Assembly: GCA_951812795.1 (NCBI GenBank)
Contig: OX638325.1
Span: 992,001-1,056,000, forward strand
Length of the DNA stretch: 64,000 nt
Direction: 5' to 3'
Source of the DNA: an uncultured Dehalococcoidia bacterium
Lineage (GTDB): Bacteria; Chloroflexota; Dehalococcoidia; Lucifugimonadales; Lucifugimonadaceae
The notes beneath the pieces were generated by a model. It saw only the letters and a program-made list of their open reading frames with translations. It was not told where the DNA came from and did not search any database. Below are positions 45,416-54,317 of the stretch, piece by piece. A program made the position numbers and the translations under genes. Numbering within the stretch: the first letter of the stretch is position 1; each line of letters begins with the position of its first letter.

Positions 45416-45429
45416 TCACGTGTCTCGAT

Positions 45430-47343
45430 TTACCTGAGAACGATCGTATCTGCGCCGTTGAAACTGCCGAACGTTTCGGTGTACGGCATCCACTCAGCTA
45501 CCTCGGGCGAGACTGCGTAGAGTTGGCTTTGTCGGACCATCGACATCACCAACGAAGTCTCCGCGAGCCAGTCCGTGAGGAAGATGTTGTTCTCGATGCG
45601 TTTCTGTGCATCGGTCTCAATCAAGTTCGCCCAATAGGTCTTCTCGAGGAGGTCGTTTGGCAGTTCGATACCGCGGTTGGCCCCACCTTTGGCGGCCGTC
45701 ATCAAACGCCCCTTGGGTTCGTCGAAGTAACCCAAGTTCATGTGGTGGTACAGCGGAATATCAATCGTGCGACCGATCAGTTTCGGTCGGTTTCCGGAGT
45801 ACGCAGTCGCATCGATTTCAACGTTCAGGTTCAGGTTTGCGGCCCATTGCAGCACCGCAGCTTCGGCGATGTCGAAAGGCAGCGAACCGGAGTCTGGTGT
45901 CAACCACACCGGCATCGTGAAACCCTCCTCAACACCGGCCTCAGCCATCAGGGCGCGTGCGCCTTCAGGGTCGAACGGGACTTCCCATTCGGGTTTCCAC
46001 AACGGGTCGTTGCTCGTGAATCCAGTGAAAGTGTAGTGCGGTGGGTAAAGGCCTTGCCCGATAACCTCGTTAATGGCAGCGCGGTCCACGGCCATGCTCA
46101 AAGCTCGGCGGAACTTGTTTCCACGTTCCATCGAATCGGGGTCGTTAGGGTCGCTGATCCAAGGGTGATCGGCGTCGGGTTTCCATCCTTCACGCGGAAA
46201 CTCGGTTGACGGGTCGACCGGGTCTGATGTCTGCCAGAAGTTGCCACCCATGTAGATGTGCAGCGTCTGACCTTCACCAAGGGGTTGAACGCGTGATCCG
46301 TCGACCTGTCCAGTTGCCTCAAGCACGAACTGCGCCGACATCACTGAGATGTGGACCTCGCCGTTAACGAAAGCCGCAACTCGTGTCGCGGGCTCAGGAA
46401 TGGCGACCATCCGCATTGCTTCGATGGCCGGCACTTTTCGATAGTGCTCGGTCACCGCTTCAAACTCGATAAAGTTGTCAGCTTCGCCTTCGATCATCAT
46501 GAACGGACCTTGTCCGATCTTTCTACCGCCGGTCTCCTTGCCGAGTTCATCGATCGCGCGTTTCGAGGTCGCGGTCAGCGTGTTTCGCCAGACGTTGGAG
46601 GTCTCGAGGAGCCATACCGGGCTCAATGTTGCGCCTTCTTTGACGTGCATGATGACCGTGTTGTCGTCAACCGCTTCCCACGAACCTTGGTACTCGCCAA
46701 CGAAACCGGATCGCCCGTTGGTATTGCCTTCGCGCAGGGCGTCGTTAAAGGACCAGGCGACGTCTTCCGCGGTCAACTCTCCCCAACCGTGGTGGAACTG
46801 CACCCCGTCGCGGATATTGAAGGTGATCGATCGCGCGTCTTCGGCCACCTTCCAACCATTGGCGATACTGATCGCCGGGTTGAAAGTACCGCGTTGCGGT
46901 ACCGGTGCTGGGTCGGCGTAGATGATGGCGTCCGCGACACCGAAGTTGTCGCTGGTGTAGTCATCGTACGGCGAACTTGTGAACCAACCGGCTCCGATGT
47001 CGGGTGAAATGACAACTAACTTGCCTGACTGCGACGTTGGCGCTTCGACGACTGCCGTGGCCGCGGCTAAGGTTTCGGCACCGGCTCCCGCGCCGTAGGC
47101 TTCGGCAGTGGCGGTCACGACGACTTCCACCTCGACCTCGCGGGTTACTTCAACTTCGACCTCGACCTCCGTCTCGACCGCTACCTCCACCTCTTTGATG
47201 ACCTCTTTCTCAACCTCAACGGTGACTTGGACTTCGCGCGTCACCTCGACGATCGTTTCGGAGCCACAGGCGAACACGATGGCAGATAACACAATTGCTA
47301 TCGCCAACGCTACGCCTGATTTGGATATCCAGATTTTTCGCAT
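45430..47343 (-). CDS. ABC transporter solute-binding lipoprotein (SBP_bac_5 family) with Val-Glu repeats
   Basis: 637 residues. A lipoprotein signal ends in VFAC with C26 lipidated. A striking repeat of Val/Glu/Lys follows (about 29-75, units like EVTREV, VEKEVIKEV, EVEVEV), probably a charged beta or coiled spacer. This is characteristic of Chloroflexota binding proteins. The remainder is a family 5 periplasmic binding protein (FNIRDGVQFHHGWGELTAEDV; FRRALSMAVDRAAINEVIGQG). The ribosome site AGGAGG precedes the ATG. The ligand is unknown, probably a peptide or another moderately large solute. Confidence 0.94.
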   Translation of the reverse strand: MRKIWISKSGVALAIAIVLSAIVFACGSETIVEVTREVQVTVEVEKEVIKEVEVAVETEVEVEVEVTREVEVEVVVTATAEAYGAGAGAETLAAATAVVEAPTSQSGKLVVISPDIGAGWFTSSPYDDYTSDNFGVADAIIYADPAPVPQRGTFNPAISIANGWKVAEDARSITFNIRDGVQFHHGWGELTAEDVAWSFNDALREGNTNGRSGFVGEYQGSWEAVDDNTVIMHVKEGATLSPVWLLETSNVWRNTLTATSKRAIDELGKETGGRKIGQGPFMMIEGEADNFIEFEAVTEHYRKVPAIEAMRMVAIPEPATRVAAFVNGEVHISVMSAQFVLEATGQVDGSRVQPLGEGQTLHIYMGGNFWQTSDPVDPSTEFPREGWKPDADHPWISDPNDPDSMERGNKFRRALSMAVDRAAINEVIGQGLYPPHYTFTGFTSNDPLWKPEWEVPFDPEGARALMAEAGVEEGFTMPVWLTPDSGSLPFDIAEAAVLQWAANLNLNVEIDATAYSGNRPKLIGRTIDIPLYHHMNLGYFDEPKGRLMTAAKGGANRGIELPNDLLEKTYWANLIETDAQKRIENNIFLTDWLAETSLVMSMVRQSQLYAVSPEVAEWMPYTETFGSFNGADTIVLR

Positions 47344-47432
47344 TGGTTCTCCTCCTAGGAGTGATGATGTGCGTTCGCTGTCGTTGAAAATCGAGCTTGT
47401 GAGAGATTAACGTTCTGCAACAGGTTAACTCA

Positions 47433-49427
47433 TTACTGCTTGAGGTACCAATTAGGGTCCTCAAGCGCTTCGTAGACGATACCGCCTTCAACGTTTTTGG
47501 GCATAGGCCAACCCAAAAGGTGACACAGCGTAGGTGCAACATCGATGACTTGAACCTTTCGCTCGAGTTCGACGCCTTCGCGGACGCCTGCTCCAGCGAG
47601 CACAAACGTGGAGTGTTGGCTACCGATGCCGAAGACGGACGATGGCAGGTGTTTGCCGTGAACGCCGTCGAATTCGGGCCGCAAAGCGTAAATGACGTCG
47701 CCCGCAGATGATCCCCAGATATTCAACATCTCGGCATCTTGACGGCTGAGGACGACGGAGAACGGGTGTTCCCCAGTTTCCGGATCGGTGTAGGACATTA
47801 GAGTGTCGATGATTTTGCGTTGGACTTTCTCGTAGTCTCCTGGGTCGACGTGTCCTTCGGGGTCGCGGCCTTTAACTGGGATGAAGATGTCGATCGAATT
47901 CATCGGGATGGCGATACTCTTGTCAAAATCGACCTCGAATTTGTTCTGCATCATCACGTCCCAATCGACGCGGTCGGGAACCGCACCGGGGCCGAATGGA
48001 CCCGTTCGCGCGGCATCTTGGTTCGACGGTTTATCGGTGAATACGAGTAATCCCGCATCGACAAGTATGTCTTTGACATCCGGCGGATCACTGCGGTTGG
48101 GAGTCGCACCATGATCCGAAACTATGCATACAAATGTGTCTTCGTCTGCGAGAGCCATCAGTCTGCCAATCATCTTGTCGGCAGATTCGTAGGTGTCCTT
48201 TAATCCGTTTAAGCAGCGTTCGACCACATCTAGCGATGCACCGCTGATAGGATCCGCCGAGCCCATGAAGAAATGGTCGGAGTAGTCCGTGGCGTGGGTT
48301 TCAGCCATTAGGATGTCCCAATCGTGATCACGAGTAAGCATCTCGGCGATATCGGCGATGCGACCGTGATGGAAATCGCAGAGTTCGATGTAGGTTTCGT
48401 CGTCAACGAAACCGAGTGCGTCGCGCGCAGGATTCTGGAGGAAGTTGCCTACTTTTTCGTCGATCTCGTCGGAGACTGAGGGCGGATTGGAGTAGCCGCG
48501 TCGAGGCCAGATCTGCGGAAAGAAGAGTTCAAAGTTGTCGGCGTTGCTTGACAGGGTGATGAGTTTGCATGAGACGTAGCCTTCCACGCCCTCGCCGTCA
48601 ATTTCGAATGGTTTGAGTTGCCAGTCGGACCACTCGCCAACGCCGAGGTTGGCGAACGGCTGTGCGGCGTTTTTGTTCGTGGCAACCAAAACTCGGTCAT
48701 AGCCGCCATCGCCGGACGCGTAGATTAGGACGTTCCAATCCTGCGGCGTTCCTTCGTGTCCTCGATGTAGGATCGTACGGCCGCGTTTAAGCGGTGTAAT
48801 GGTAACCGTTGCCTCAAGCGGGTCGATCGAAGAAGTCGGGGTGTTAGTCCAACCTGCGGCGGGTCTGAGTTCGACATAGTCGTAAGGGGCATCAGTCCCT
48901 CCTCGGCTAGGATCGGTGGCTTCGGGATCAATCGTCCCACCCACCGGGCGGGGACGCCATTTACCTGAAACGAAGAGGTGATACCCGGCGATTTGGTGGT
49001 AGTTGGAGACGCCTGGTCCGGAGCCTTCAATCTGCATTCCGCGTTCGAGCGTGGCGGGCCAGGTGATCTCTTGTTTGATCATGATCGGAGTCTTGCCAGC
49101 GCGCTCCGCGGTAGTCCAGATTTGCTCGGATTCCGAGGTGTGGGCTGCCATTGTCCATTGGGCCGTCTTCATCGATTCGCCTTCGCGATGCGATCCCCAC
49201 CACATAATGCCGTGCGTACCTTGCCAACTGCCGGTAAAAAGCGATGTCCATCCGCAAGGCGTCAGCGTCGGGTGGGTACCCAACATGGGACGTGAGACGC
49301 CGTTCTCGAGTAGTTTCTTCATGTTGGGCGCGCGGCCCCACGCTGCCATACGTCGCCAGAGTTCCATGCTCGCACCGTCGGTGCCGATCAAGATCGCCTT
49401 CTTTGCTGGGCCTGGACGTAGCTTCAT
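47433..49427 (-). CDS. Alkaline phosphatase superfamily phosphodiesterase (type I nucleotide pyrophosphatase-like)
   Basis: 664 residues. ILIGTDGASMELW has the first metal-site Asp. A Thr nucleophile probably lies in THPTLTPCGWTSLFTG. Later metal residues are in ILMAETHATDYSDHFFMG and FVCIVSDHGATPNRSDPP. These fit type I phosphodiesterases and related sulfatase-fold hydrolases; the exact substrate (phosphodiester, phosphonate, nucleotide-like) is unknown. No signal peptide is visible. It lies 89 bases before the binding-protein gene on the same strand and may be the first gene of ABC operon 2, linking hydrolysis to import. Confidence 0.85.
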   Translation of the reverse strand: MKLRPGPAKKAILIGTDGASMELWRRMAAWGRAPNMKKLLENGVSRPMLGTHPTLTPCGWTSLFTGSWQGTHGIMWWGSHREGESMKTAQWTMAAHTSESEQIWTTAERAGKTPIMIKQEITWPATLERGMQIEGSGPGVSNYHQIAGYHLFVSGKWRPRPVGGTIDPEATDPSRGGTDAPYDYVELRPAAGWTNTPTSSIDPLEATVTITPLKRGRTILHRGHEGTPQDWNVLIYASGDGGYDRVLVATNKNAAQPFANLGVGEWSDWQLKPFEIDGEGVEGYVSCKLITLSSNADNFELFFPQIWPRRGYSNPPSVSDEIDEKVGNFLQNPARDALGFVDDETYIELCDFHHGRIADIAEMLTRDHDWDILMAETHATDYSDHFFMGSADPISGASLDVVERCLNGLKDTYESADKMIGRLMALADEDTFVCIVSDHGATPNRSDPPDVKDILVDAGLLVFTDKPSNQDAARTGPFGPGAVPDRVDWDVMMQNKFEVDFDKSIAIPMNSIDIFIPVKGRDPEGHVDPGDYEKVQRKIIDTLMSYTDPETGEHPFSVVLSRQDAEMLNIWGSSAGDVIYALRPEFDGVHGKHLPSSVFGIGSQHSTFVLAGAGVREGVELERKVQVIDVAPTLCHLLGWPMPKNVEGGIVYEALEDPNWYLKQ

Positions 49428-49559
49428 TGCGGGTTATTCGGTGCCGATGCGCGCGAATCCGATGCGGCGCGGATGCATGTTAGCACGATTCGGGCAACCT
49501 CGCGCCTTATGATGACCGCTTCGTATCATCGGGTAACGCGACCGATACGATACCAAGCG

Positions 49560-50318
49560 CTACCGAAGGAATTGTGCGACTACGGACATCGCGGCGATGG
49601 CAGCGGTTTCGGTTCGCAGAATTCTGGGACCCAGGCTGGCGAGCATGGCGCCCTTCTCGATTGCGCGCATCGCTTCGTTTTCTGAAAAACCACCTACCGG
49701 CCCCAAAACGAGAGCCAAGTTGTTGGGCAGTTGATCGTCTTTACGCAGGTCGGTAAGAATATCGGACATCATTGGTCCGCTCGCGCCTTCCCAGAGGAAG
49801 ATTATCGGGGTGTTTTGAGCCGAAAGGTCGGTAAGTACGGTAGACATGGGTGCGGCTTCGGTGATCATCGGTAGTCGCACGCGTCCCGAAAGCTCCGCGG
49901 CCTCCGTGACGATGCGGCACCACCTTACCTTGCGATTGGTGCTGATGGTCGCCTCAGACTTCAGAACGCGTTCCGTGATTATCGGGCGAAATTCGGATGC
50001 CCCGAGTTCGGTGCACTTGGCCAAAGCAAACTCGTAACGCTGGGGACGATTCAGTGCCATGGCCATGATCACTCGGGTGCTCATCTCGACATCTGGTTCG
50101 GTCACCGCCGAAAGCTCGGCAGATACTTGCCTTCGATCGACTTCAGGTATCAGGTTGGCTGTCCATACCCGGCCATCGCCGCAAAATATCTGGATGGATT
50201 CGCCGACCCTAAGCCGCAATACGTTGCGGATTTGGTGGGAGATATCTTTGGGTAGATCGACACGCGCGCCGATTGCTGACCCGGCCGGAAGATTAGAGCC
50301 AACGTAAAACCGGTGCAT
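49560..50318 (-). CDS. rsmE: 16S rRNA (uracil1498-N3)-methyltransferase RsmE
   Basis: 252 residues of the SPOUT family. The N-terminal PUA-like domain starts MHRFYVGSN and includes DISHQIRNVLRLRVGE. The C-terminal trefoil-knot region has LALVLGPVGGFSENE and SLGPRILRTETAAIAAM. It methylates U1498 of 16S rRNA. The start lies 13 bases after the prmA stop, matching the common order dnaJ-prmA-rsmE. Confidence 0.96.
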   Translation of the reverse strand: MHRFYVGSNLPAGSAIGARVDLPKDISHQIRNVLRLRVGESIQIFCGDGRVWTANLIPEVDRRQVSAELSAVTEPDVEMSTRVIMAMALNRPQRYEFALAKCTELGASEFRPIITERVLKSEATISTNRKVRWCRIVTEAAELSGRVRLPMITEAAPMSTVLTDLSAQNTPIIFLWEGASGPMMSDILTDLRKDDQLPNNLALVLGPVGGFSENEAMRAIEKGAMLASLGPRILRTETAAIAAMSVVAQFLR

Positions 50319-50331
50319 TCGTAACCGCCCC

Positions 50332-51288
50332 CTACGAACCGCCGGCTTTAATCATTCGCAACATCATCCAATCGCCTTCTTGTTTCGTGTCCGAGATCGA
50401 TAGCGATCCAGTCTGAGTGAATGCTTGCTTGACCGCATCAATCTGGTCGTTCATGATGCCAGAAACCAAGATAACACCACCGCGTCTGGCACTGTCGATA
50501 ATCGTTTCGGCGAGTTCGATCAACACCCGTGACGTAATGTTGGCAAATACGTAATCGAACTTGAAATTTGGCAGGTCGAGGTTGGGGATCGAGCCTTGTA
50601 GGACATGGGAGTGTTCCGAGACACGTGACATGACGAGATTGTCGCGTACGGCGCGAACCGCGGTCTCGTCGATGTCGACGCACCAAGCTCGGGATGCACC
50701 CATCTTTAGCGCCACGATGGACAAGATGCCCGACCCGCATCCAATGTCGAGGATTCGACTTCCGGACAGGTCACCTTCGTCGGCTTCAGTGATGATCTGA
50801 TTTAAGCAGAGCCGAGTCGTCGGATGGTTGCCGGTACCGAATGCGAGCCCTGGCGACAGATAGACCTGTACATCGTCGGTTGGACGCGCCTCTGGTATCA
50901 CAGCATCTTTCGAGGACGGGGAAATAACAATTCGGTCACCGACGCGGATCGTAGGGAATGTTTGATTAGACCATTCGTCGGCCGTTACGATGCGCTCCTT
51001 ATGTGGAGCAACATCGGCGAGTTCGGACATGAGTCGCAGACCGATTTCGATCATGCCCTTTCGGTTCGCGACTGTGTCGTCCATTTTCAGGTAGCAAAAT
51101 ACCGTGACGATGTCGTTCGGGGCGTAAACTGGTCCGACTTCGTCGGCATCCCAATCACCGGATTGTGAGACGAATACTCGCTCATCCCCGTAACGCGAGA
51201 AGAGATGGGTGACGGGTTCCGCGAATTCCGAGAGTAGCTCGACGCTGATTTCGAGCCAGCGATCCGTTTGGGCGTCCTGCCAGCTCAT
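50332..51288 (-). CDS. prmA: Ribosomal protein L11 methyltransferase PrmA
   Basis: 318 residues. An N-terminal substrate-recognition domain (SWQDAQTDRWLEISVELL) precedes the Rossmann core with LDIGCGSGILSIVALKMGA and FDYVFANITSRVLIEL (ANI in place of the NPPY-like motif, as in PrmA). The central FGTGNHPTTRLCL is diagnostic for PrmA. It trimethylates L11. The usual hrcA/dnaJ neighbourhood supports this. Confidence 0.95.
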   Translation of the reverse strand: MSWQDAQTDRWLEISVELLSEFAEPVTHLFSRYGDERVFVSQSGDWDADEVGPVYAPNDIVTVFCYLKMDDTVANRKGMIEIGLRLMSELADVAPHKERIVTADEWSNQTFPTIRVGDRIVISPSSKDAVIPEARPTDDVQVYLSPGLAFGTGNHPTTRLCLNQIITEADEGDLSGSRILDIGCGSGILSIVALKMGASRAWCVDIDETAVRAVRDNLVMSRVSEHSHVLQGSIPNLDLPNFKFDYVFANITSRVLIELAETIIDSARRGGVILVSGIMNDQIDAVKQAFTQTGSLSISDTKQEGDWMMLRMIKAGGS

Positions 51289-51332
51289 TTGAAGGGGAGG
51301 GGGAGGTTTTCAAGCGTCTTTGTCTACGCTCG

Positions 51333-52511
51333 TTACTGTCCAGAAAACGCGCCCTTGAGCCAGCTCCAAATGCCGTTGTCGCTGCCGTTGTGTGCGGACC
51401 GAGCTCCATAGGTCACATCGTTTTCAACGATGACTGGATCGAGTGCTCGGCCGTCGGTTGCGCGCATGGTGTCGCCGAGTTGCTGGACGAGGTCCTTCTG
51501 TTCGGTGGTCAGCGAGCGCGGAGTAACCACGGCGAATTGGATGATTTGGTCGCCGCGCGGACCATCGTTGCGAAGCCGGGGCACACCCAACCCCGTGAGC
51601 ACACTCTGATTGCCCGTTTGGACGCCGGGTTCGATCATGACCGTTTTGTCGCCTTCCAATGTCGGCACGGTGATCTCTCCTCCGAGCATTGCTGTTACAA
51701 CATTCAATTCAGCACGGATGAGAACATCGTTGCCGCTGCGGGTGAAGACCCGATCTGGTTCGATTTGGACTCGGACGTAAAGGTCGCCGGCTTGACCGCC
51801 AAGTTCGCCTACATCACCATGACCCCGCATCACGATACGGTTGCCGTCGTCAACCCCAGCAGGGATGTCGATCGAGATCTTGCGTCGGTTATTGGCGACG
51901 CCGGTCGCGTTGCATTGATTGCAGGCGCGGTCAACCCGGGTTCCAATTCCTCGGCAAGTGGAACATTCGCCGATCTGCTCGAAATTTCCGAACAATGTTC
52001 GTTGCGCGCGGCGTACCTTCCCGCTGCCGTTGCATGTTTGGCACGTGGTCTTTTGGCTGCCGGGCTCACCGCGTGATCCGTTGCATCGGGAACAGATTTC
52101 CCGCCTCATGACGTCGGTTTCTCGGCTTGAACCGAATATCGCCTCACGGAAGGAAATGCTCAATGCAAGCTCGACGTCTCGCCCGCGGCGCACGCGTGTG
52201 CCTGAGGCACCGCCGAAAAACGATTCAAATATGTCGCCGAAGCCGCCAAAGTCGCTGAACCCTTCGAAGCCATTGCCAGCATTGCCGTTGACGCCTTGGT
52301 GGCCGAAACGATCGTAACGGGCGCGGCTCTCGGAATCGCTTAGGACTTGGTACGCTTCGTTGATCTCCTTGAAACGTTCGGTCGCGCCCGCTTCTCGGTT
52401 TCGGTCCGGGTGATACTGCAACGCCAAGCGTCGAAATGCTTTCTTGATGTCTTCCTCGTTTGCGGTGCGAGGAATATCAAGCACTTCGTAGTAGTCGCGC
52501 TTTTCGCTCAT
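51333..52511 (-). CDS. dnaJ: Chaperone DnaJ (type I Hsp40)
   Basis: 392 residues. A J domain at 5-70 has the HPD motif in YHPDRN. A Gly/Phe linker (about 75-115) is followed by a zinc-binding domain with four CxxCxGxG-type repeats (CSRCNGSRG, CQTCNGSG, CSTCRGIG, CNQCNATG; the last is imperfect). The C-terminal substrate domains include GVDDGNRIVMRGHGD. It recruits DnaK and accelerates its ATPase. dnaK and grpE are not adjacent. It follows hrcA by 62 bases. Confidence 0.97.
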   Translation of the reverse strand: MSEKRDYYEVLDIPRTANEEDIKKAFRRLALQYHPDRNREAGATERFKEINEAYQVLSDSESRARYDRFGHQGVNGNAGNGFEGFSDFGGFGDIFESFFGGASGTRVRRGRDVELALSISFREAIFGSSRETDVMRREICSRCNGSRGEPGSQKTTCQTCNGSGKVRRAQRTLFGNFEQIGECSTCRGIGTRVDRACNQCNATGVANNRRKISIDIPAGVDDGNRIVMRGHGDVGELGGQAGDLYVRVQIEPDRVFTRSGNDVLIRAELNVVTAMLGGEITVPTLEGDKTVMIEPGVQTGNQSVLTGLGVPRLRNDGPRGDQIIQFAVVTPRSLTTEQKDLVQQLGDTMRATDGRALDPVIVENDVTYGARSAHNGSDNGIWSWLKGAFSGQ

Positions 52512-52573
52512 GGGTTACGGCCGTTCTTTCGATATCGTGAGTGAGATGTGAGATGGTGTTGGATCCGACTGGC

Positions 52574-53596
52574 TCAACCGCGGTTTACCATCGAGTCCAA
52601 CGTTTCGGCGGCAAACGTAACGGTGGGTATCGCCGTACTGTACGCTGTTCGCATAGGCGAAATCAATCCGACAACGCCGCGGGCGTCGACTTCACCGCCG
52701 TAGCCGCACATGATTACGCTGCAGTCACAAAGTTCGGGCCGAACGTTGTCGGTTCCGATCGATACAACTGGTTGGTTGCGGTAGGTGACGCCGGAAATCA
52801 AGTCTGCGAAGGCATCGTCGTTTTCGAGCGCAGAAATCGCCAGAGCGCCTTTTGCCGGTTGCGCGGCCAACTCGGGATCTGACATGAAATGCCCGAAACC
52901 ACTCATGTATCGCTCGCCAGGAACGGAATCGGCGTGCATCAACGCGTCGACCGTGGCGTGCCATACTTGCCGTTCAAAATCGTCCTCGATATCTTCGCGA
53001 TCTTTGTTCGCAGCTAGTTCGTGGACGCCCTTTCCGGTGACTTCTGCGGTGACCTTGTTACGGGCCCGCTCCAATTGAGAGTCGTTGACGCTTCGGTCCA
53101 ATTCGATCACACGGCGGTATACGCGCGCTTCTTGGAGCACAAGCACCAGCATGACCAACATGTCCTGAAGTCGCAACAGTTCAATCTGTTTAACGTCTGG
53201 CATTTTTGCGCGTGGTGCAGTGATGAACGCAAGCGCGCCGATAAGGTCGGCGATCACCGAGGCGGCTATTCGTACCCATGCGTCAACATCATCAGGTGTG
53301 ACATCGACCTGCCGCTGCAGCATGGTAACTAAGCCTTCAGGTGGAGGCGATGTCAGATCCAGACCACCAACGAAGTGTCGATATCCCTTCTCGGCAGGTA
53401 CCGCACCCGACGATGAATGGGGCCGAAGCAAATATCCTTCATCGACGAGAACACCGACCTCATTGCGGATCGTGGCGGGGCTGACATTGAAGCCGGCGGA
53501 ACTTGCGACCGCGTTCGATGAAACCGGCACCGCGGTCGATATGTAGTCGTCCACGATGAAGGTGAGTATGGTGCTTCTTCGCTCTGGCAGAGGCAT
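52574..53596 (-). CDS. hrcA: Heat-inducible transcription repressor HrcA
   Basis: 340 residues from ATG 53596, close to the usual 340-345. N-terminal winged helix: LPERRSTILTFIVDDYISTA then VSPATIRNEVGVLVDEGYL and PHSSSGAVPAEKGYR, the HrcA signature. The C-terminal GAF-like part includes a basic/hydrophobic dimer region ending SMVNRG. HrcA represses chaperone genes by binding CIRCE. No CIRCE inverted repeat was found by eye near this gene or dnaJ. The frame is open upstream to TTG 53665 and ATG 53641, and no start has a strong ribosome site, so the exact N-terminus is uncertain. Confidence 0.94.
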   Translation of the reverse strand: MPLPERRSTILTFIVDDYISTAVPVSSNAVASSAGFNVSPATIRNEVGVLVDEGYLLRPHSSSGAVPAEKGYRHFVGGLDLTSPPPEGLVTMLQRQVDVTPDDVDAWVRIAASVIADLIGALAFITAPRAKMPDVKQIELLRLQDMLVMLVLVLQEARVYRRVIELDRSVNDSQLERARNKVTAEVTGKGVHELAANKDREDIEDDFERQVWHATVDALMHADSVPGERYMSGFGHFMSDPELAAQPAKGALAISALENDDAFADLISGVTYRNQPVVSIGTDNVRPELCDCSVIMCGYGGEVDARGVVGLISPMRTAYSTAIPTVTFAAETLDSMVNRG

Positions 53597-53733
53597 GTTT
53601 CGAGAGAAATGGTCGACGGTTACGGGTGACCGTCCCGACATGAGACTTAGTACGCGATCCGCCAATGGATCGGAGCGCCTCTCTACTTAGAGAATCTATC
53701 ACGAGACGAACACCACGCCAATTCTGATGGGCA

Positions 53734-54231
53734 TCAGAGGTTGAGCGCAGTTGGGAACGTTGCTCCAATGATTTTGGGGTGGATGTGTCGGGTCTCGACT
53801 CTGAGATTCGCGAATGCGGGAGCTAAAAGCAAAGTTCGGTGACAATGATTTGGATCGCCTTCAGAACACACGACGGCTAGACGTTTCCCCACGGCTAAAC
53901 GGGAAACTTCAACAATGGCAGCCAAGAATTCGGCGTCCGTTGACCGAGTCTCGTACCACTCATCAACGGATCGGTCTTCTTTCGAGGTTGAACGTCTCGG
54001 CCCTCGTGGTACCCCGCCTAGCGAGTCACCTTTCCACAGGTAGTCGATGCCCAATTGATTGAGGTTTTCTTCAAATTGGTTCCGATTTGACCACGGTGCG
54101 AAGCGCGAGCGGGGCAAAGACCTCACGTCGATGATCAGTTCGATATTGTGCGGTCGTAGCAGTTCAGCGAAGCGGTCCAACGTGTGGTTGCTGTGGCCAA
54201 TCGAGTAGATTGTGAATTTCGGTGTGTCCAT
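53734..54231 (-). CDS. DUF488 family protein
   Basis: About 165 residues with DUF488 motifs: IYSIGHSNHTLDRFAELL, IDVRSLPRSRF, FEENLNQLGIDYLW and VCSEGDPNHCHRTLLL with conserved Cys/His. No biochemical activity is known for certain; conserved Cys-x-Glu and CHR suggest a redox or nucleic-acid role. Start taken as ATG 54231. Upstream in-frame ATGs at 54255 and 54267 are possible. It is divergent from the metallo-beta-lactamase-like gene. Confidence 0.85.
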   Translation of the reverse strand: MDTPKFTIYSIGHSNHTLDRFAELLRPHNIELIIDVRSLPRSRFAPWSNRNQFEENLNQLGIDYLWKGDSLGGVPRGPRRSTSKEDRSVDEWYETRSTDAEFLAAIVEVSRLAVGKRLAVVCSEGDPNHCHRTLLLAPAFANLRVETRHIHPKIIGATFPTALNL

Positions 54232-54317
54232 GTCGTTGAATAGGCCTTGTTCCATATAAAAGTACACTCGATATCGGAGCTAGATCACATACCCACCACC
54301 GGAGTTGGACTCGAAAA

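Noticed and set aside
45523-46209. 228-aa plus-strand open frame
   Set aside because: Antisense to the family 5 binding-protein gene with clear lipobox and ribosome site.
51390-52076. 228-aa plus-strand open frame
   Set aside because: Antisense to dnaJ zinc-finger and C-terminal coding sequence.
52512-53700. CIRCE operator near hrcA/dnaJ
   Set aside because: Looked for the TTAGCACTC-N9-GAGTGCTAA inverted repeat and found none.
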